A program made the position numbers and the translations under genes. A DNA stretch of 64,000 nucleotides, taken from assembly GCA_903905735.1 (NCBI GenBank), contig CAIVHU010000130.1, positions 1-64,000 of the forward strand, read 5' to 3'. A model generated the notes under the pieces. That model made no database searches and had not been told where the DNA came from. It saw nothing but the letters and a program-made list of their open reading frames with translations. This DNA is from an uncultured beta proteobacterium (GTDB taxonomy: Bacteria; Pseudomonadota; Gammaproteobacteria; Burkholderiales; Burkholderiaceae_C). Shown here piece after piece: positions 35,279 through 43,868 of this stretch; within the stretch, counting starts at the first letter, position 1; each line of letters opens with the position of its first letter.

Positions 35279-36049
35279 TCAATGGCCACCTGTGCCCAAA
35301 TAGGCTTCAATCACTTTGTCGTTGCGCTGCACATCGGCAGGCGTGCCTTCGGCAATCTGTTTGCCGTAGTCCAGCACGGTCACCCGGTCGCACAGGCCCA
35401 TCACCAGTTTGACATCGTGTTCGATCAGCAAAATGGTGCGGTTGTCGTTGCGGATCTTGTCGATCAGTTCGCGCAGCAGCACCTTTTCGGTACTGTTCAT
35501 GCCAGCCGCCGGCTCGTCCAGCGCAATCAATTGGGGGTCAGTGGCCAGGGCACGGGCAATTTCCAGTCGGCGCTGGTCGCCGTAGCTCAGCGTTCGGGCT
35601 TTGAAATCCGCCAGATGACCAATGCCCACATATTCCAGCAGTTCCTGCGCGCGCTGGGCAATCGCCGCTTCTTCAGCCTTGAAGCCAGGCGTGCGGAACA
35701 CCGCACCCAAGAGCCCGGAATGGGTGCGCACATGGCGACCCACCATGACGTTTTCCACCGCGGTCATCTCGGCAAACAGCCGGATATTCTGAAAAGTGCG
35801 GGCAATGCCTGCCTTGGCCACCTGATGTACCGCTGTGGGCTTGTATGCTTTGCCGGCCAGCTCGAAGGTGCCCGTGTCTGGCGTGTACAGGCCGGTGAGC
35901 ACGTTGAAAAAAGTGGTTTTGCCGGCACCGTTGGGGCCAATCAGGCCATACACCTGACCGCGCTGGATCTGGATGCCCACATCGCTCAGGGCTTGCAAGC
36001 CACCAAAGCGCTTGGACACGCCCGTGACGTTAAGAACTAGGTCTGTCAT
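35279..36049 (-). CDS. livG: branched-chain amino-acid-type ABC ATPase LivG
   Basis: 256 residues. Walker A GPNGAGKTTFFNVLTG, signature LSYGDQRRLEIARAL, Walker B LIALDEPAAGMN, and the H-loop LLIEHDVKLVMGL. The extended Q-loop region with RTFQNIRLF and the C-terminal GTPADVQRNDKVIEAYLG are LivG hallmarks. It pairs with LivF on the LivM/LivH permeases; 29 bases separate it from livM. Confidence 0.92.
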   Translation of the reverse strand: MTDLVLNVTGVSKRFGGLQALSDVGIQIQRGQVYGLIGPNGAGKTTFFNVLTGLYTPDTGTFELAGKAYKPTAVHQVAKAGIARTFQNIRLFAEMTAVENVMVGRHVRTHSGLLGAVFRTPGFKAEEAAIAQRAQELLEYVGIGHLADFKARTLSYGDQRRLEIARALATDPQLIALDEPAAGMNSTEKVLLRELIDKIRNDNRTILLIEHDVKLVMGLCDRVTVLDYGKQIAEGTPADVQRNDKVIEAYLGTGGH

Positions 36050-36078
36050 TTCTGGTTATTCCTTTGAGACACTGCCGC

Positions 36079-37161
36079 TCAAGGCTTGGTGCTTGCGAGT
36101 GACTTGCCGTGTTCCGGAGCAGGCCACAGACCACGCGGGCGCAACAACATGACGCCAATCATGGCCGAGGCAATCAACAACTGGCGCAAGATGGCGGCAT
36201 CGAGGCGCCCGCCAGTCATGCTTTGCAACGGCCCGGCCACATAACGCAGCACCTCCGGCAAGGCCGACAACGCAATCGCGCCCAGAATGACCCCTGGCAG
36301 GTGGCCAATACCACCGAGCACCACCATGGCCACGATCATGATCGACTCCATCAGACTGAAGGACTCGGGGGAAATGAAGCCCTGAAATGACGCAAACATG
36401 GCCCCGGATACACCGCCAAACGTCGCGCCCATGCCAAACGCCAGCAACTTCAGATTGCGCGTGTTGATGCCCATCGCCTTAGCGGCAATCTCGTCTTCAC
36501 GAATGGCCATCCAGGCGCGCCCCACGCGGGACAACTGCAAGCGATGTGAAATGTTCACACTGAAAATGACCAACACAAGGAACAGGTAAAAGTACAGCGT
36601 CACGGAAGGAATTTCGTAACTTCCGATCTCGATACTGCTGCCAAAACTCATGCCGAAGAAAGACAGTGAATCAATTTCACCGATCCCTTTGGGGCCGTTG
36701 GTGATGTTGAACGGCTGGTCCAGATTGTTCATGAACACACGGATGATCTCGCCAAAACCCAGCGTCACGATGGCCAGGTAGTCACCCCGCAGGCGCAAGG
36801 TCGGTGCGCCCAGCAGCACACCAAACAAGCCCGCCAAACCGGCAGAGGCCGGAATAACGACCCAGATCGGCATGTGCAAGCCGTTCGGGAACATCGCAGC
36901 AATGGCTGGAAAGTTCTCACTCAGGTGCGGAGATGCCAGCAAGGCGTACATGTAGGCACCAATGGCAAAAAACGCCACATAACCCAGATCCAGCAAGCCA
37001 GCATATCCCACCACAATGTTCAGGCCCAAGGCCAGCAGCACATACAGCAAAGCCATATCGGCGATACGCACCCAGGCGTTGCCAAAGGTCTGCAGGATCA
37101 GCGGGGTCACCAGCAAGCCAATGGCCGCCAGCACAAAGACGATGATTTGTTTTTGTTTCAC
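36079..37161 (-). CDS. livM: branched-chain amino-acid-type ABC permease LivM
   Basis: 360 residues with about ten hydrophobic segments. Family landmarks: GLNIVVGYAGLLDLGYVAFFAIGAY, LRLRGDYLAIVTLGFGEIIR and the coupling loop GRAWMAIREDEIAAKAMGIN. Follows livH by 11 bases. The C-terminal tail LLRPRGLWPAPEHGKS is a common ending in this family. Confidence 0.92.
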   Translation of the reverse strand: MKQKQIIVFVLAAIGLLVTPLILQTFGNAWVRIADMALLYVLLALGLNIVVGYAGLLDLGYVAFFAIGAYMYALLASPHLSENFPAIAAMFPNGLHMPIWVVIPASAGLAGLFGVLLGAPTLRLRGDYLAIVTLGFGEIIRVFMNNLDQPFNITNGPKGIGEIDSLSFFGMSFGSSIEIGSYEIPSVTLYFYLFLVLVIFSVNISHRLQLSRVGRAWMAIREDEIAAKAMGINTRNLKLLAFGMGATFGGVSGAMFASFQGFISPESFSLMESIMIVAMVVLGGIGHLPGVILGAIALSALPEVLRYVAGPLQSMTGGRLDAAILRQLLIASAMIGVMLLRPRGLWPAPEHGKSLASTKP

Positions 37162-37172
37162 GACTGGTCTCC

Positions 37173-38102
37173 TTATGCCCGATCTGCCACCCGCTCACCC
37201 AGCAAGCCCGAGGGACGCAGCGTGAGCACAATGATCAGCACAATGAACGCAAAAATATCGGAGTAATTGCTGCCAAAAACACCACCGGTGATGTCACCGA
37301 TATAGCCAGCGCCCAAAGACTCGATCAAGCCCAGCGCAATGCCACCTACCACCGCGCCTGCCAGATTGCCAATGCCGCCGAATACGGCTGCGGTAAAGGC
37401 TTTGAGGCCTGGCAGGAAACCCATGGTGTGCTGCACGGTGCCGTAGTTGGCAGCCCACATCACCCCGGCAATGGCCGCCAGCACCGCACCAATCACAAAG
37501 GTGGCGGAAATCACAAAGTCGGGCTTGACACCCATGAGGGCAGCCACCCGCGGGTTTTCTGCCGTGGCCCGCATGGCGCGGCCCAGACGGGTGTAATTCA
37601 CCAGCCACATCAATACGGCGAGCGCCACAGCGGTGCTCGCCAAAATCAGAACCTGGGTCAACGAGATCACCGCGCCACCGATTTGATACGGCACCATGGG
37701 CAGCAGGCTGGGGTAAGGTTTGTAATTGGGTTTCCAGATGATCATGGCCAAGGTCTGCAGCAGCAGCGACATGCCGATGGCGGTGATCAGCGGTGCCAGC
37801 CTCGGGCTGTTGCGCAGCGGCCGGTAGGCCAGTTTTTCAATGCTGAAATTCAAGACTGCCGCCACCACACAGGCGATCACCATGGACACCAGGAGGATGA
37901 TCCAGCCGGGCGTGCCGGGCATGGCATCCTGCATGAGGCCAATGATGCTCCAGCTGGTCATCGCGCCCACCATCAGCACCTCGCCGTGGGCAAAGTTGAT
38001 CAGGCCAATGATGCCGTACACCATGGTGTAGCCCAACGCCACCAATGCGTACATACTGCCCAACACCAGACCATTGATGATCTGCTGTATCAAGGTATCC
38101 AT
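37173..38102 (-). CDS. livH: branched-chain amino-acid-type ABC permease LivH
   Basis: 309 residues, about eight to nine hydrophobic segments. Landmarks: QQIINGLVLGSMYALVALGYTMVYG, LINFAHGEVLMVGA and the coupling loop YTRLGRAMRATAENPRVAALMG. First gene of the transporter operon; its promoter must lie in 38103-38300. No substrate-binding protein gene (livK) precedes it within the window, so the binding protein is encoded elsewhere. Confidence 0.92.
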   Translation of the reverse strand: MDTLIQQIINGLVLGSMYALVALGYTMVYGIIGLINFAHGEVLMVGAMTSWSIIGLMQDAMPGTPGWIILLVSMVIACVVAAVLNFSIEKLAYRPLRNSPRLAPLITAIGMSLLLQTLAMIIWKPNYKPYPSLLPMVPYQIGGAVISLTQVLILASTAVALAVLMWLVNYTRLGRAMRATAENPRVAALMGVKPDFVISATFVIGAVLAAIAGVMWAANYGTVQHTMGFLPGLKAFTAAVFGGIGNLAGAVVGGIALGLIESLGAGYIGDITGGVFGSNYSDIFAFIVLIIVLTLRPSGLLGERVADRA

Positions 38103-38401
38103 AAATATTATTCTCCGAAATTGGCCAAACGCTTTGTCAGCCGGTACGTCAGCTCACTGATGGAGCCTGCAAAACCCTGCACTCCAAGTTACACAGTTCG
38201 CCAAGCAATAAACCTGCCAGAACGATGCCCCGGGGGCTGAAGTGGCCGCGATTGTAGTCAACGGGCCAACACGGTCAGCAATGCGGATAGCCGGGTTTAC
38301 CCTTGCCCACCCGCACCATCAGCTGACCTTACGGCACATTAGCGCGGCTCATCAAAATCAGGCACAGGTCGCACCCGGCGGCTGCCATCAACGCGTGGAA
38401 A

Positions 38402-38413
38402 TGCGCTGGCGCA
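38402..38413. promoter_or_regulatory. second palindromic candidate activator site
   Basis: TGCGC-TG-GCGCA, a perfect short palindrome sharing the GCTGGC centre with the larger site at 38433-38450. The two centres are 34 bases apart, about three helical turns, so it may be a weaker site for the same activator. Short palindromes are common, so confidence is low. Confidence 0.3.
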
Positions 38414-38432
38414 ACCACTGCCAGATTTGTCA

Positions 38433-38450
38433 CCTGTTGCTGGCAACAGG
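38433..38450. promoter_or_regulatory. perfect palindrome, candidate enhancer site for the sigma-54 promoter
   Basis: CCTGTTGC-TG-GCAACAGG, a perfect 18-base inverted repeat, ends 66 bases upstream of the -24 element. This is the distance range expected for a bacterial enhancer-binding protein. It is not a canonical NifA site (TGT-N10-ACA), because the spacing here is eight. Confidence 0.5.
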
Positions 38451-38516
38451 ATTCCGGAGACGCGTTGAAATGCTTTTTATCTATATGAATCAATGATTTA
38501 TAAATCTATCGCTACA

Positions 38517-38532
38517 TGGCACGACGCTTGCT
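38517..38532 (+). promoter_or_regulatory. sigma-54 promoter of the NifX-like gene
   Basis: TGGCACG-ACGC-TTGCT fits the -24/-12 consensus TGGCACR-N4-TTGCW exactly, with GG (38518-38519) and GC (38530-38531) separated by the required ten bases. Transcription would start near 38543, 45 bases before the gene start. The rest of 38103-38510 shows no gene; a frame at 38242-38496 looks random. Confidence 0.85.
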
Positions 38533-38587
38533 TGACGATTAGCCTGCCGCAACATTCGTTGCTTGCCAACCCACACAAATCCTTATC

Positions 38588-38983
38588 ATGAAAATCGCCG
38601 TCACCAGTCAAAACCGCAAAACCATTACCGAACACGCCGGCAAATGCCGCAAGTTCTGGGTCTATGACATCCAGAACCAGCAAGTTGTCGGCAAAGAGCT
38701 TCTGGAACTGCCGCTGGAGCAAAGCTTTCACGAAAGCGCCCAGACCGCCGGCCCGCAAGCTTCACACCCTCTGGACGGCACGGCGCTGCTGATCGCCGCC
38801 AGTGCCGGACGTGGCCTGCAGGCACGTCTGGTGCAAAAAGGCATCCAGGTTGCCGTCACCACCGAAACCGACCCCGACCACGCGGTGACCGCGTGGCTTA
38901 AAGGCACACTACCGCTGGTCACCGAGCCGCCGCACGACTGTGACAGCCACCATGGTCACGACCATGACCACCATCACGCTTAA
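38588..38983 (+). CDS. NifX/NifB-C-domain-like protein with His-rich tail
   Basis: 131 residues. It belongs to the dinitrogenase iron-molybdenum-cofactor-biosynthesis (NifX/NafY/NifB C-terminal) fold: MKIAVTSQNRKTITEHAGKC at the start, FWVYDI, a central ALLIAASAGRGLQARLVQKGI helix-strand unit and AVTTETDPDHAV. The tail DCDSHHGHDHDHHHA is a metal-binding His/Asp cluster. Known relatives carry Fe-S or FeMo-co precursors; many lie outside nif clusters with unknown role. A consensus sigma-54 promoter precedes it. It overlaps the 3' end of rarA by four bases. Confidence 0.82.
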   Translation: MKIAVTSQNRKTITEHAGKCRKFWVYDIQNQQVVGKELLELPLEQSFHESAQTAGPQASHPLDGTALLIAASAGRGLQARLVQKGIQVAVTTETDPDHAVTAWLKGTLPLVTEPPHDCDSHHGHDHDHHHA

Positions 38984-40314
38984 GGCTTGGAAAGCAATCC
39001 TTCTTTGGAGGACTGACGGGCGGCCTGCCCTGCCGCCTCGTTTTGAGCGCGCAAGCCGCGCATTTTCTCGGCAATTTTGATCTCCAGACCGCGCTCTACC
39101 GGCTTGTAAAAGCCCGGCTCAGTCATGCCGTCGGGCAAATAGCGCTCACCCGCCGCAAAGCCGCCCGCCTCGTCATGCGCATAGCGGTAGCCCTTGCCAT
39201 AGTCCAGCTGTTTCATGAGCTTGGTCGGTGCGTTGCGAAGGTGCATCGGAACCGGGCGCGTGCTGTCCTGCTTGACAAACGCCTTGGCCGCGTTGAACGC
39301 CTTGTACACCGCATTGCTTTTGGGGGCGATGGCCAGGTACACCACGCACTCGGCCAGCGCCAACTCACCTTCGGGCGTGCCCAGGCGCTCATAGACCTCG
39401 GCGGCGTCCAGCGCCAGTCGCAGGGCACGCGGGTCCGCCAGGCCGATGTCTTCGCTGGCCATGCGGATCAACCGGCGTGCCATGTATTTGGGGTCGGCAC
39501 CGCCGTCCAGCATGCGCACCAGCCAGTACAGCGAGGCATCCGGGTCGCTGCCGCGCACGCTTTTGTGCAGGGCGCTGATCGTGTCGTAGAACTGTTCACC
39601 ACCCTTGTCGTAGCGGCGCATACGTTCGCCCAACACCTTGAGCAGCCATTCGTCGGTGATGTCGCCGCGCTTTTCTTGCGCGGCCGCCACAGCCAGGGTT
39701 TCCAGGGTGTTCAAGAGCCGCCGGGCATCTCCATCGGCATACGCCACCAGACGCTCAATCGCTACATCTTCAATAGCTGTAAGCCCTTGCAGCGTCTGGG
39801 CCGAGGCCACTATTTGCTTTAAATCCTCTGGCGTGAGCGCTTGCAACACATACACGGCCGCACGTGACAGCAAGGCCGAGTTCACTTCGAACGACGGGTT
39901 TTCAGTGGTGGCTCCAATGAAAGTGAACAGGCCGCTTTCCACATGAGGCAAAAATGCGTCCTGCTGGCTCTTGTTGAAGCGATGCACCTCATCCACAAAC
40001 ACCAGTGTGCGCCTGCCTTGCGCCTGCGCTACTTGTGCCTGCTCCACCGCCTCTCGGATGTCCTTGACACCGCCCAGCACCGCGCTGATGGTGATGAACT
40101 GCGCATCAAACGCGGCGGCCATGAGCCGCGCGATAGTCGTCTTGCCGGTGCCCGGCGGCCCCCAGAGGATGCAACTGTGCGGCTGGCCCGATTCAAACGC
40201 CAGCCGCAGCGCCATGCCCTCGCCCAGCATGTGCTGCTGTCCGATGACCGCGGCCAGCGTTTTGGGGCGCAGGCGCTCGGCGAGAGGCGGATAACGGTGT
40301 GACGGTTCTTTCAT
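38980..40314 (-). CDS. rarA: replication-associated recombination ATPase RarA (MgsA)
   Basis: 444 residues from ATG 40314 (MKEPSHRYPPLAERLRPKTL). AAA+ clamp-loader-like ATPase acting at stalled replication forks. Walker A GPPGTGKTTIARLMA, Walker B VFVDEVHRFNKSQQDAFLPHVE, sensor GATTENPSFEVN, and the C-terminal MgsA domain with SDPDASLYWLVRMLDGGADP and RRLIRMASEDIGLADP. A dispersed repeat encodes residues about 164-183. Confidence 0.94.
   Translation of the reverse strand: MKEPSHRYPPLAERLRPKTLAAVIGQQHMLGEGMALRLAFESGQPHSCILWGPPGTGKTTIARLMAAAFDAQFITISAVLGGVKDIREAVEQAQVAQAQGRRTLVFVDEVHRFNKSQQDAFLPHVESGLFTFIGATTENPSFEVNSALLSRAAVYVLQALTPEDLKQIVASAQTLQGLTAIEDVAIERLVAYADGDARRLLNTLETLAVAAAQEKRGDITDEWLLKVLGERMRRYDKGGEQFYDTISALHKSVRGSDPDASLYWLVRMLDGGADPKYMARRLIRMASEDIGLADPRALRLALDAAEVYERLGTPEGELALAECVVYLAIAPKSNAVYKAFNAAKAFVKQDSTRPVPMHLRNAPTKLMKQLDYGKGYRYAHDEAGGFAAGERYLPDGMTEPGFYKPVERGLEIKIAEKMRGLRAQNEAAGQAARQSSKEGLLSKP
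39766..39823 (+). repeat. dispersed repeat copy inside rarA
   Basis: TCAATAGCTGTAAGCCCTTG followed by CTGGGCCGAGGCCACTATT and TGCTTTAAA follows the repeat pattern on the strand opposite to rarA. It encodes the segment around QIVASAQTLQGLTAIED between two conserved helices. Confidence 0.6.
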
Positions 40315-40566
40315 CGACCATGATTGTGGCCCATCGGCTAGGCCGCAGCGCAAAGGGTCGATATCCTTGAAACTTAAACCGTTGAACTCACCCGTAAACC
40401 CAGCGACGATGGAATGGCATCAACGCGGCTCGCCTGCAATGCCTGCGCCAAGGTATGCAGGAATAGCTGCAACTCTTCGTTCATGGCAACTGTCGTGTGA
40501 GCTACGTCGGTCGACTTGGCCACTATCATTGCCGGTGCCGACGCCGCATCTGCTGACGCGGCTTAG

Positions 40567-40753
40567 TTGCTACCAAGACCCGGCAAGACCCTGGTGGTCG
40601 TCATAGCCGACGGGGTATATCAAACGGAGCCCACGCCAGGTGCCTCTGTGGCGGCTACAAAAGGGATACCCTTTGCGTGTCATCAAACGCCAGGGGAAAT
40701 GGCTCGAGGTCAAGCTGCCCAACGTGCGATCCGGATGGATCGCCAAGCGATAG
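40567..40753 (+). pseudogene. degenerate bacterial SH3-like domain remnant
   Basis: One frame gives KTLVVVIADGVYQTEPTPGA; after a frame change near 40645 another gives LWRLQKGYPLRVIKRQGKWL and then EVKLPNVRSGWIAKR with a stop at 40751. The second part matches the typical end of bacterial SH3 domains (G-x-x-L-x-V-I-x-x-x-x-x-W-x-x-V-...-GWI). No intact frame joins the pieces and no signal peptide is readable upstream. The stretch 40354-40802 therefore holds only this decayed gene, as far as I can see. Confidence 0.5.
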
Positions 40754-40802
40754 GTGTGGGGCTGGTCATTACCGCTAGCAGGTGCAAACGAAACCGACTG
40801 CG

Positions 40803-41435
40803 CTACTGCCGGATCACATCAGCCCCGGAGGGTGGCTTGAACTGAAATTCGTTGGGTGTCAGCGGGACGTTGGCCTCAAAGCCATTGAATGTCAGGGTCG
40901 ATTTCTGACCGAAGCTGTCCAAAATCTCCAGTCGCGCCAGTTCGCCGGATTTAAACCCTATCCGAACCGTCTGCAGTTGGCTGTCACGCGCTTTAGGCGT
41001 CGCGGCGACCCACTCCAGACCCTCCGACGCCGGAGCGTCAGACAAGGCAAAGTCTGCCTCGATAGCGTGCAGATCGGCCGCAGACGAAATCAGCGCCGCG
41101 GGCGTGGAACCCAGCGCCGCCGCTTGTTTACGCGCAGTCACCTGATTCAGATCCACATCAAACAACCACAGGGTGTGACCATCTGCCACGATGCTCTGCT
41201 CAAAAGGCTTTTTGTAATTAAATTTGAACCGGTCCGGTCGGGCAAACTCAAACTGACCACTGGAGTTTTTGACACGCGGGGGCTGACCATCCTTGCCCGG
41301 CGAGGTCACGACCTGGGTGAAATCAGCCTTCCCGGTTTTCACGGTTCTGACGAAATTCTCAAGGTCTTTTAGGCCTGTAGCCCATACTGATCCTGCGCTG
41401 GCAGCTATCAATATAAGAGTAATGAATCGTTTCAT
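40803..41435 (-). CDS. lolA: outer-membrane lipoprotein carrier protein LolA
   Basis: 210 residues from ATG 41435 (MKRFITLILIAASAGSVWA, signal peptide cleaved after A19). Periplasmic chaperone that moves lipoproteins from LolCDE to LolB. Family features: LENFVRTVKTGKADFTQVV near the N-terminus, SGQFEFARPDRFKFNYKKPF, the ADGHTLWLFDVDLNQV strand and the C-terminal LTPNEFQFKPPSGADVI. The stretch coding for residues 7-26, covering the signal-peptide core and cleavage site, lies in a dispersed repeat. It follows ftsK by 75 bases, a conserved ftsK-lolA-rarA order. Confidence 0.92.
   Translation of the reverse strand: MKRFITLILIAASAGSVWATGLKDLENFVRTVKTGKADFTQVVTSPGKDGQPPRVKNSSGQFEFARPDRFKFNYKKPFEQSIVADGHTLWLFDVDLNQVTARKQAAALGSTPAALISSAADLHAIEADFALSDAPASEGLEWVAATPKARDSQLQTVRIGFKSGELARLEILDSFGQKSTLTFNGFEANVPLTPNEFQFKPPSGADVIRQ
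41358..41416 (-). repeat. dispersed repeat copy forming the LolA signal-peptide region
   Basis: Reverse strand reads GATAGCTGCCAGCGCAGG, then GTATGGGCTACAGGCCTAA and AAGACCTTGA, one of the best matches to the intergenic copies. It is in frame with lolA and encodes about residues 7-26. Confidence 0.75.
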
Positions 41436-41510
41436 GTTTTTCCTGCTTTTTTTGATGCCCCTGACACAGATTGGCACGCCTGCCTCGCGGCGTCAGGACG
41501 TTGCCTACCG

Positions 41511-43856
41511 CTACTCGTTGCGCGCAGGCACCAGAATGTCGCGCTGGCCGCTGGTGCTCATGCTGCTGACCAGACCGGCTTTCTCCATGTCTTCCACCAG
41601 CCGGGCAGCGCGGTTGTAGCCAATTTTCAGGTGCCGCTGCACCAGCGAGATGCTGGCCTTGCGGTTTTTCAGCACCACTTCAACCGCCTGGTCGTACATC
41701 GGGTCTTTTTCGCCACCGCCGCCGTCGAGTGTGCCTGCAGCGTCGTCACCGTCGACAGTGCCGCCTTCCAGAATCCCTTCGATGTAATTGGGTTCACCCT
41801 GGCTTTTCAAGTAACTGACCACGCGGTGCACTTCCTCGTCACTGACAAACGCGCCGTGCACGCGAATCGGCAGACCGGTGCCACTGGGCATGTAGAGCAT
41901 GTCACCCATGCCCAGCAGCGCCTCGGCACCCATCTGGTCGAGGATGGTTCGGCTGTCGATCTTGCTACTGACCTGAAAGGCAATGCGCGTCGGGATGTTC
42001 GCCTTGATCAGCCCGGTGATCACATCGACGCTGGGGCGCTGGGTGGCCAGAATCAGGTGGATGCCGGCGGCGCGGGCTTTCTGCGCCAGCCGGGCGATCA
42101 GCTCTTCAATCTTCTTGCCCACCACCATCATCAAATCGGCCAGCTCGTCAATCACCACCACGATATGCGGCAGCCGCTCAATCGGCTCGGGCGCTTCGGG
42201 GGTCAGGCTGAACGGGTTGTTGATGAACTCACCACGCGCCTTGGCCTCGTCCCATTTAGTGTTGAAACCGGCAAGGTTACGCACGCCCATCTTGCTCATG
42301 AGTTTGTAGCGGCGCTCCATCTCGGCCACGCACCAGGTCAGGCCGTTGGCAGCCTGCTTCATGTCAGTCACCACCGGACACAGCAGGTGCGGAATGCCCT
42401 CGTAGACCGACATTTCCAGCATCTTGGGGTCGATCATCAACAGGCGCACGTCATGCGCCTCGGCCTTGTAAAGCAGGCTCAGGATCATGGCGTTGATACC
42501 CACCGACTTGCCCGAACCCGTGGTGCCCGCGACCAGCACGTGCGGCATCTTGGCCAGATCCGCCACCACCGGGTTGCCAATGATATCCTTGCCCAGACCC
42601 ATGGTGAGCATGGATTTGGCTTCGTTGTAAATCTTGGAGCCCAGAATTTCACTGAGTTTGATGGTCTGGCGCTTGGCGTTGGGCAATTCGAGGGCCATGT
42701 AGTTCTTGCCGGGAATAGTTTCCACCACGCGGATCGACACCAAGCTCAAACTGCGGGCCAAATCCTTGGCCAATCCAACAATCTGCGAGCCCTTGACCCC
42801 GGTCGCTGGCTCGATTTCGTAGCGCGTGATCACCGGCCCGGGCTGCGCCAGCACCACATTGACCTCAACGCCAAAGTCACGCAGCTTCTTCTCGATCATG
42901 CGGCTGGTCATCTCCAGCGTCTCGGGGGCGACGGTTTCCTGGCGCACCAGCGCGGCATCGAGCAGGTCCACCTGCGGCAGCTTGCCGTCCAGCTCGCGAA
43001 ACAGCGGCTTCTGGCGCTCCTTCACCACGCGGTCGCTCTTGGGTACCTCCAGCGCCGCAGGCTCCAGCACCACTGGTTTGGCATGGTGAACGGCCAGGTC
43101 CTCGCGCTCTTCAACCAGCACTTCGGCACGTGCAAGCGCGGCCCGCTGGCCCAGCGCCACATCTTCTTCTTCAGCGATTTTTTCTCGACGGGTCTCAATC
43201 TGGGCAAACATCCAGGCACCTAAACGCTCGGCCAATTGTCCCCATGAGAAGCCGAACACCAGCGACGACCCGATCACACCTGCGACAATTGCCACCAGAC
43301 CCGAGCCGGTATAACCCAGCGCCTGCAGCCCCAGCGGGCCGAGAAAGTAGCCCAAAATACCGCCACCGTGCCCCGGCAACTTTACCTCCAGGCTGTAAAA
43401 GCGTGTCCACTCCAGAACGGTACTGGCACCCATCAGTAACACCAAACCCAGCCAGAATCCCACCCGGCCAAAGCCGGTTTGTGCTACTTCACCTGCCTGA
43501 GCACTGGCGCTCTGCGGCGCGTCGTCATGGCCTCGCAGCCAGCGTGCCAACGCTGAAAGCCAAGCCCGCAGCGCCGCAGCCACACACCACCACACAGAAA
43601 AACCGGCCAGAAAATAGCTGCCGTCGGCCAGCCAAGCCCCGACCTGCCCCGCATAGTTGCCCACTGCTGACCCGGTACCCGATGTGGACCAGGCCATGTC
43701 CAGTGGCGAGTAGCTGACCAGCGACAATACCCACAGCGCCAACGCCACGGATGCCACCAGCAGCCAGAGCTCATCGGCAAAGCGTCCCAGACCCGAGCGC
43801 GGTGCAGTAGCGGTCTGTTTGGGTGAGGAGCGAAGTGTGTTGAGGGAATAGGTCAT
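41511..43856 (-). CDS. ftsK: DNA translocase FtsK
   Basis: 781 residues. Four N-terminal membrane helices (about 25-215) anchor it at the division septum; a short linker (220-330) is followed by the alpha-beta motor with Walker [15 protein letters not shown], Walker [17 protein letters not shown] and the [21 protein letters not shown] element, and a C-terminal gamma winged-helix domain ([21 protein letters not shown]) that reads KOPS sites. Full length for a beta-proteobacterial FtsK. It coordinates chromosome dimer resolution with division. Confidence 0.95.
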   Translation of the reverse strand: MTYSLNTLRSSPKQTATAPRSGLGRFADELWLLVASVALALWVLSLVSYSPLDMAWSTSGTGSAVGNYAGQVGAWLADGSYFLAGFSVWWCVAAALRAWLSALARWLRGHDDAPQSASAQAGEVAQTGFGRVGFWLGLVLLMGASTVLEWTRFYSLEVKLPGHGGGILGYFLGPLGLQALGYTGSGLVAIVAGVIGSSLVFGFSWGQLAERLGAWMFAQIETRREKIAEEEDVALGQRAALARAEVLVEEREDLAVHHAKPVVLEPAALEVPKSDRVVKERQKPLFRELDGKLPQVDLLDAALVRQETVAPETLEMTSRMIEKKLRDFGVEVNVVLAQPGPVITRYEIEPATGVKGSQIVGLAKDLARSLSLVSIRVVETIPGKNYMALELPNAKRQTIKLSEILGSKIYNEAKSMLTMGLGKDIIGNPVVADLAKMPHVLVAGTTGSGKSVGINAMILSLLYKAEAHDVRLLMIDPKMLEMSVYEGIPHLLCPVVTDMKQAANGLTWCVAEMERRYKLMSKMGVRNLAGFNTKWDEAKARGEFINNPFSLTPEAPEPIERLPHIVVVIDELADLMMVVGKKIEELIARLAQKARAAGIHLILATQRPSVDVITGLIKANIPTRIAFQVSSKIDSRTILDQMGAEALLGMGDMLYMPSGTGLPIRVHGAFVSDEEVHRVVSYLKSQGEPNYIEGILEGGTVDGDDAAGTLDGGGGEKDPMYDQAVEVVLKNRKASISLVQRHLKIGYNRAARLVEDMEKAGLVSSMSTSGQRDILVPARNE

Positions 43857-43868
43857 TTGGTCAGCAAC

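Noticed and set aside
38433-38450. NifA upstream activator site
   Set aside because: The palindrome has TGT and ACA separated by eight bases, not the ten needed for NifA, so it is reported only as a generic enhancer-binding site.
38242-38496. Plus-strand open frame in the livH/NifX-like intergenic region
   Set aside because: No family likeness, poor start context, and it overlaps the candidate activator sites.
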